Source: an uncultured Treponema sp. | GTDB lineage: Bacteria; Spirochaetota; Spirochaetia; Treponematales; Treponemataceae | Length of the DNA stretch: 64,000 nucleotides | Direction of reading: 5' to 3' | NCBI GenBank assembly: GCA_934718065.1 | Contig: CAKUZR010000005.1 | Span: forward strand, 62,001 to 126,000 | In this document: in pieces, positions 59,936 through 64,000 of the stretch | How positions within the stretch are numbered: the first letter of the stretch is position 1 | How the letters are laid out: each line of letters begins with the position of its first letter | Made by a program: the position numbers and the translations under genes | Notes under the pieces: generated by a model | What the model saw: the letters and a program-made list of their open reading frames with translations, nothing else | Told to the model about the DNA's origin: nothing | The model's database searches: none

Positions 59936-61888
59936 ATGAGTAACGACGTGAACCCAAAAAAACTTGAAAAAGCGCCTCTCGCATCTTCTTGTTTTATGGG
60001 ACTGGGCCAGATTTTATTCTTGAAGCAGTACATCCGCGGAGCATTGTTTGCTCTTGTTGAAATTGTAATGCTTTGCGCAATTATTTTTGGCTCGAAGAAA
60101 ATTATCCCTGCGAATAACAAAGAATACAATTATTTGAAGGGCATTCCGGATACAGAAGAAATTGTTGAGTATCTGGAAGATTCAGACTATTCTAAGCTTG
60201 ACAGTGTGCTGAAGGCTCGCGCCAAGGCAATGTCAAAATTCTTTACTAAATCAGCTGCGAAGGCTTCTGGAAAAGCTGCGTACGAAACAGCGCTCTCAGA
60301 CGCTGAGGATAAAAAATCCGACAAGGAAGAATATAAAGAAGCAATTGCTGAAGCCAAGGAAGAAAGACTTTCTTTGGTTGCGGAACTGCAGGAAACATTT
60401 GCTGATTTTGATTTTACTTATGACACAGATGATAAGCTTGCCGCTTACAATGTGGAAACAGAAGCTTCAGATGAAATCATTGACTATGATGAAGTCTATG
60501 CAATATATGAAGAAATCGCTGCAAAATACGACCATAAGCTTGCAAAAGTAATGGCTAAAATGGAAGCGAAGAACTTCAAGGAATCTGGAGAAAATCTTTT
60601 CGATGAACATTATGACGGTTGTGGCATTTGCCGTGCTGCCGCTAGGAATGGCCACAGAACTCTTGCCCACAGGGCGTGGTTCAAAGGACCGATTGTAACT
60701 TCTATTGCTGGTCTTATAACTCTTGGTTCAAAGCAGCCTACAACTGTTACAAAATATATGGATCATTCCATCTTTATGATGATTAACGGTATTATGGCTA
60801 TAATCATCATTGGATTCTTTGTTCTGCTGTACATTCTTAACATCAACGGTGCTAAGGCTGGCGTTGCAAAAATAAAGAAGTCTGGAAGATTCCCTACATT
60901 AAAAGAAGCTAAGAATGACATTTCACAGAATTCGTTCGCTTCTATCGGTATTGCGCCGGCAGTAGTTCTTATGGCAATTTTCTCTATTATTCCGTTGCTG
61001 TTCTCTGCGCTGGTTGCATTCACAAACTATTCTTCACCGGAGCATATTCCGCCGAACAATCTTGTTGACTGGGTTGGTCTTCAGAATTTCCAGCAGATGT
61101 TCTCTTTGAAGGTTAGTTCAGAGCTTGGCGGCGGCGCATGGGCAAAATCATTCGGCGCTTCTGCTCTCTGGACAATTATTTGGGCTATTTTCGCAACATT
61201 CACTTGTTTCTTTGTAGGTTTCTTCTACGCATTTGTTTTGCAGGACAAGCGTGTTGTTATTCCAAAGTTCTTCAGAACTGTATATATTCTTCCGTATGCC
61301 ATTCCAACAATGCTTTCGCTTTTCGTATGGGCGAACTTGCTGAACGGTACTATCGGACCTATCAACAGAACATTGCAGCTTCTTAGAATTATTGAAAAAC
61401 CTATTCCGTGGCTTTCTGATCCGTGGGTAGCAAAAGGCTCTTTGATTTTTGTAAACATCTGGATTGGATTCCCGTACTCAATGATTCTTACAACATCTTC
61501 AATGACAGCGATTTCAAATTCGTTGTACGAAGCGGCTGTAATCGACGGCGCCACAAAATGGCAGCAGTTCAAGAGCATCACTTATCCGCTTGTTATGTTC
61601 CAGCTTAAGCCTACATTGATTATGCAGTTCGCAGGAAACATCAACAACTTCGGTGCTGTATTCTTCCTTACTGGCGGTGGACCGAACATGCCTCAGGCCG
61701 GTTTGACAACTGTTACAAACTGCGGTGCTACGGATCTTTTGATTTCTTGGATTTATAAACTTACGATGAACACTCCTTCACGATACAATCTTGCTTCTGT
61801 TCTTTCTTTGCTGGTATTCGTTGTTCTTGTTCCATTTGCGTTGTATAACTTTACAAGAACAAAGTCATTCAAGGAGGGTGAAGTATGA
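59936..61888 (+). CDS. malF: Maltodextrin ABC permease MalF with long charged insert
   Basis: About 650 residues, longer than most MalF. The first membrane segment (~37-57) is followed by a ~200-residue hydrophilic section rich in Lys, Glu and Asp that looks like coiled coil (DAEDKKSDKEEYKEAIAEAK) and ends with a CGIC motif and GHRTLAHRAW. The usual MalF core follows, with the EAA loop EAAVIDGATKWQQFKSI. The ATG at 59936 has GGAG at 6 nt. The N-terminal GLGQILFLKQYIRGALFALVEI is the family opening of the Firmicute-type MalF. The insert could be periplasmic, by topology. Confidence 0.9.
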   Translation: MSNDVNPKKLEKAPLASSCFMGLGQILFLKQYIRGALFALVEIVMLCAIIFGSKKIIPANNKEYNYLKGIPDTEEIVEYLEDSDYSKLDSVLKARAKAMSKFFTKSAAKASGKAAYETALSDAEDKKSDKEEYKEAIAEAKEERLSLVAELQETFADFDFTYDTDDKLAAYNVETEASDEIIDYDEVYAIYEEIAAKYDHKLAKVMAKMEAKNFKESGENLFDEHYDGCGICRAAARNGHRTLAHRAWFKGPIVTSIAGLITLGSKQPTTVTKYMDHSIFMMINGIMAIIIIGFFVLLYILNINGAKAGVAKIKKSGRFPTLKEAKNDISQNSFASIGIAPAVVLMAIFSIIPLLFSALVAFTNYSSPEHIPPNNLVDWVGLQNFQQMFSLKVSSELGGGAWAKSFGASALWTIIWAIFATFTCFFVGFFYAFVLQDKRVVIPKFFRTVYILPYAIPTMLSLFVWANLLNGTIGPINRTLQLLRIIEKPIPWLSDPWVAKGSLIFVNIWIGFPYSMILTTSSMTAISNSLYEAAVIDGATKWQQFKSITYPLVMFQLKPTLIMQFAGNINNFGAVFFLTGGGPNMPQAGLTTVTNCGATDLLISWIYKLTMNTPSRYNLASVLSLLVFVVLVPFALYNFTRTKSFKEGEV

Positions 61889-62961
61889 AAAAGCATTTTA
61901 GCAAGGCTACACCGATCAGCGTTATACTCAACTTGATTTTGATTATCAACGTTATTATTGTTATTTACCCTGTTCTTTTTACTATCAGTTCTTCTTTGAC
62001 AAAGTCTAACTCTTTGGCTGCGACTTCTGTAATTCCGTTTACAGAACAGACTGACAAGTCTACTGTTGAAAAATGCGAAGTTTGCGACGGCACAGGAACT
62101 AGATATGTGGATGTAAAATCTACATACAAAGACGAGAACGGCAAGACTAAAGTCTGGAAAGGACAGAAACTTGTTGACTGCGATGTTTGCAAGGGCGAAG
62201 GCACTGTTGCTGTTCTGAAGACTTCTTTCAAGCTTAAGAAGCCTTCTCTGTATCAGTTCCGAAGACTGCTTACTGGCTCTGAGCAGATTGTAAAGGGCGA
62301 GACAACAGTTCATGGAACTAACTATAAGAACTGGTATCTGAACACTTTGAAGATTGCCGTAATGAACACAATTCTTACAGTATTCATCTGTACAACAACC
62401 GGATATATTTTCAGCCGATTCAGTTTTACTGGACGAAAGCAGATTATGGCCGGAATGATTGTTCTTCAGATGTTCCCAAGCTTTATTGGAATGGTTGCCA
62501 CTTATGTAATTCTGTGGAAATTCAATGCGCTTAATACTTTGTGGGGACTTGTTCTGGTTTATGCGTCTGGCTCAATTCCGTTCAACGCGCAGCTTATGAA
62601 GGGCTACTTTGATACAATGCCTCGTGATATTGCAGAGGCCGCTTATATCGACGGTGCTTCTCCGCTTGTTGCGTACTTGAGGGTAATTCTTCCAGCTGCT
62701 AAGCCGCAGATTGTATTCCTTACATTGACTAGTTTCACTGGCCCGTGGATGGACTACATCTTCCCGCGAATGGTTTTGCGAAGCGATGACAAGAAAACTT
62801 TGGCTGTAGGTCTTTATGAAATGATCAACGGCCGTTCAAACGACAACTTTACTATGTTCGCTGCAGGTGCTATTCTTGTAGCAGTTCCGTTTACTATTTT
62901 CTTCATGGCAGGACAGAAGACTTTGCTTATGTCTCTTGCCGGAACTAGTGGTAAAGAGTAA
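61885..62961 (+). CDS. malG: Maltodextrin ABC permease MalG with zinc-finger-like insert
   Basis: This 358-residue permease has the EAA loop EAAYIDGASPLVAYLRVILP and the usual six spans. After the first span (~12-33), an insert of ~45 residues contains two DnaJ-like CxxCxGxG motifs: CEVCDGTG (Cys64, Cys67) and CDVCKGEG (Cys99, Cys102), separated by a charged strand. Normal MalG has no such insertion. It overlaps malF by 4 nt (ATGA). No ATPase gene is in the operon, so a shared MsmK-type ATPase is likely. Confidence 0.92.
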   Translation: MKKHFSKATPISVILNLILIINVIIVIYPVLFTISSSLTKSNSLAATSVIPFTEQTDKSTVEKCEVCDGTGTRYVDVKSTYKDENGKTKVWKGQKLVDCDVCKGEGTVAVLKTSFKLKKPSLYQFRRLLTGSEQIVKGETTVHGTNYKNWYLNTLKIAVMNTILTVFICTTTGYIFSRFSFTGRKQIMAGMIVLQMFPSFIGMVATYVILWKFNALNTLWGLVLVYASGSIPFNAQLMKGYFDTMPRDIAEAAYIDGASPLVAYLRVILPAAKPQIVFLTLTSFTGPWMDYIFPRMVLRSDDKKTLAVGLYEMINGRSNDNFTMFAAGAILVAVPFTIFFMAGQKTLLMSLAGTSGKE

Positions 62962-62981
62962 AAATAGCTTATTCCGTACTA

Positions 62982-63017
62982 AAAGCAGTCTGTAACTTTT
63001 TGCAGGCTGCTTTTTTT
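62982..63017 (+). terminator. Rho-independent terminator after malG
   Basis: An 11-bp stem (AAAGCAGTCTG against CAGGCTGCTTT, one G-U pair), a 10-nt loop and a T tract. It separates the amylase gene from the operon at least partly. Confidence 0.85.
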
Positions 63018-63084
63018 ATTTTAAAACTGGCGAAAATGATGTATACTAATATGAATCCTTATTTATGATGTTTCAGGAGTTTTT

Positions 63085-64000
63085 ATGAATAACATTAAAA
63101 ATCTTTCAAAAAAAATTCTTGCATTTTCTTTGTTGTGTCTGTGCGCATCAGGAATTTATGCAAAGAAGAAAACTGCTAAGCTTGACCCGGAACTTGCTGT
63201 GACTCAGCTGGCTCCTGTTCAGCGGCTTGCAAATAAACCTGGCGCTGGTGTTTACTACAGTCTTTTTGTGCGCTCGTTTGCAGACGGAAACGGTGACGGA
63301 ATCGGCGATTTCAAAGGGCTTACAAAGCGGCTCGACTATCTGAACGACGGCGATGACAGCACTACTTCTGACCTTGGCGTTACAGGCTTGTGGCTTCTTC
63401 CGATTTTTGAGTCTCCTTCTTACCATGGATATGATGTTGATGATTATTATAAAATCAACCCGGACTATGGAACAATGGAAGACTTTGAAAATTTCATCAA
63501 AGAGGCGAAAAAGCGCGGAATCGATGTTATTATCGATATGACCTGCAACCATTCATCTTCTTACAACAACTGGTTCATCCAGTCAAAGAATCCTGCAAGC
63601 CCTTACAGAACCTGGTACCGCTGGATTACGGACAATGATTCTGTTGAGCGCGGCGGAAAATACAACCTGAACCAGAAAATCTGGGGACACAACGTATGGA
63701 ATATTGATCTTACAAACAAATCTGACCCGAACAATTATTCATATTACGCGGGCGTTTTTACTTCTTCAATGCCGGATTTCAATATGGATGAGCAGGCGGT
63801 GCGCGAGGAATTCAAGAAAGTTTTCAAATTCTGGCTTGACAAGGGCGTTTCCGGATTCCGTTTTGATGCCGCAGGACATATTTACAACAGCGTTGAGGTT
63901 GAGCCTGGCACAGAAACTATTTCAAAGGCGGTTTCGTTCTGGAAGGAAATGAATGACTATATTCTTTCTATTAAACCGGATGCATACAGCGTTGCTGAAG
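63085..64000 (+). CDS. Alpha-amylase (GH13), 3' end outside window
   Basis: The frame is open to the right edge, giving 305 residues. Signal peptide: NNIKNLSKKILAFSLLCLCA then a Lys-rich mature start. GH13 motifs are YYSLFVRSFADGNGDGIGD, YDVDDYYKINPDYGTMEDF, VIIDMTCNHSS and the nucleophile Asp in GFRFDAAGHI; AYSVAE at the edge is the start of the acid/base region. It has an AGGAG ribosome site at 63075-63079, 5 nt before the ATG. Exported, it should make maltodextrins for the importer upstream. The two Cys in the signal core (LCLC) leave open lipoprotein processing. Confidence 0.93.
   Translation, partial: MNNIKNLSKKILAFSLLCLCASGIYAKKKTAKLDPELAVTQLAPVQRLANKPGAGVYYSLFVRSFADGNGDGIGDFKGLTKRLDYLNDGDDSTTSDLGVTGLWLLPIFESPSYHGYDVDDYYKINPDYGTMEDFENFIKEAKKRGIDVIIDMTCNHSSSYNNWFIQSKNPASPYRTWYRWITDNDSVERGGKYNLNQKIWGHNVWNIDLTNKSDPNNYSYYAGVFTSSMPDFNMDEQAVREEFKKVFKFWLDKGVSGFRFDAAGHIYNSVEVEPGTETISKAVSFWKEMNDYILSIKPDAYSVAE

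Noticed and set aside
60600..60700. Frameshift in malF around the CGIC motif
   Set aside because: The alternative frame gives a hydrophobic run, but the main frame continues without stop into a well conserved region on both sides, so no shift is needed.
1..64000. rRNA, tRNA, insertion sequences, integrases, replication origin
   Set aside because: None recognised on reading both strands; short or divergent tRNAs could still have been missed without a covariance search.

Overview
The window is chromosomal DNA from a spirochaete, most likely a gut or rumen Treponema. Three things support this. The gene set is of a Treponema kind: many lipoproteins and signal-peptide proteins, a long protein with an acidic N-terminus, one membrane segment and TPRs that resembles the spirochaetal flagellar collar protein FlcA, OmpA-type proteins without porins, and polyamine and maltodextrin ABC importers. 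Housekeeping proteins such as Ffh, SecDF, L13 and S9 are bacterial but not Firmicute-like in context. The base composition is moderate and favours GAA, AAA, TTT and GCG/GCC codons. This assignment comes from reading proteins, not from a search.

Layout. 0-2.8 kb: the 3' end of an OmpA-family gene facing a GGDEF-EAL gene, with a structured dispersed repeat between them. 2.8-7.1 kb: the potABCD polyamine importer (minus strand). 7.2-9.1 kb: a small membrane protein, rplM-rpsI and recX. 9.1-11.4 kb (minus): sppA, a DUF975-like membrane protein and a CYTH enzyme. 11.4-19.9 kb (plus): dus, yajC-secD-secF, ispH, ndk, and gpsA-ffh. A second copy of the repeat follows ffh, again between convergent genes. 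20-31 kb: a lone glycogen-binding-domain protein, the FlcA-like protein with a polyprenol-kinase-like partner, several exported proteins of unknown role, a U32 RNA-modification protein and ssb. 31-39.3 kb: an unknown 636-residue protein, pncB, a kdgK-KDPG aldolase pair, a TPR protein, hisC and a phosphoesterase.

39.3-43.4 kb is clearly different. It is A+T-rich, its genes have strong AGGAGG-type ribosome sites, and it holds a P-loop kinase-like gene, a DUF4143-type ATPase and a GNAT acetyltransferase. It also holds an AbiEii toxin gene with an internal deletion, a cut-off aldo/keto reductase and a 13-unit, 22-23-bp tandem array. It reads as a decaying acquired island.

43.4-55.8 kb: corA with a formylglycine-enzyme-fold protein, an acyl-CoA carboxylase beta subunit behind a palindromic promoter, a cytidylate-kinase-like gene, and a three-gene envelope operon (TPR lipoprotein, lytic transglycosylase, OmpA protein). 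55.9-64 kb: a starch and maltodextrin operon, pulA-malE-malF-malG, followed by an alpha-amylase that runs off the window.

Two themes stand out. First, at least thirteen genes have a sigma-70 -10 box only 5-7 nt before the ATG and no Shine-Dalgarno, which predicts leaderless mRNAs. Genes that are internal to operons or newly acquired use Shine-Dalgarno sites. Second, the MalG permease carries a DnaJ-type pair of CxxCxGxG motifs in its first external loop, next to a MalF with a long charged insert ending in a CxxC. I know of no described counterpart. No rRNA, tRNA, CRISPR array or insertion sequence was recognised.
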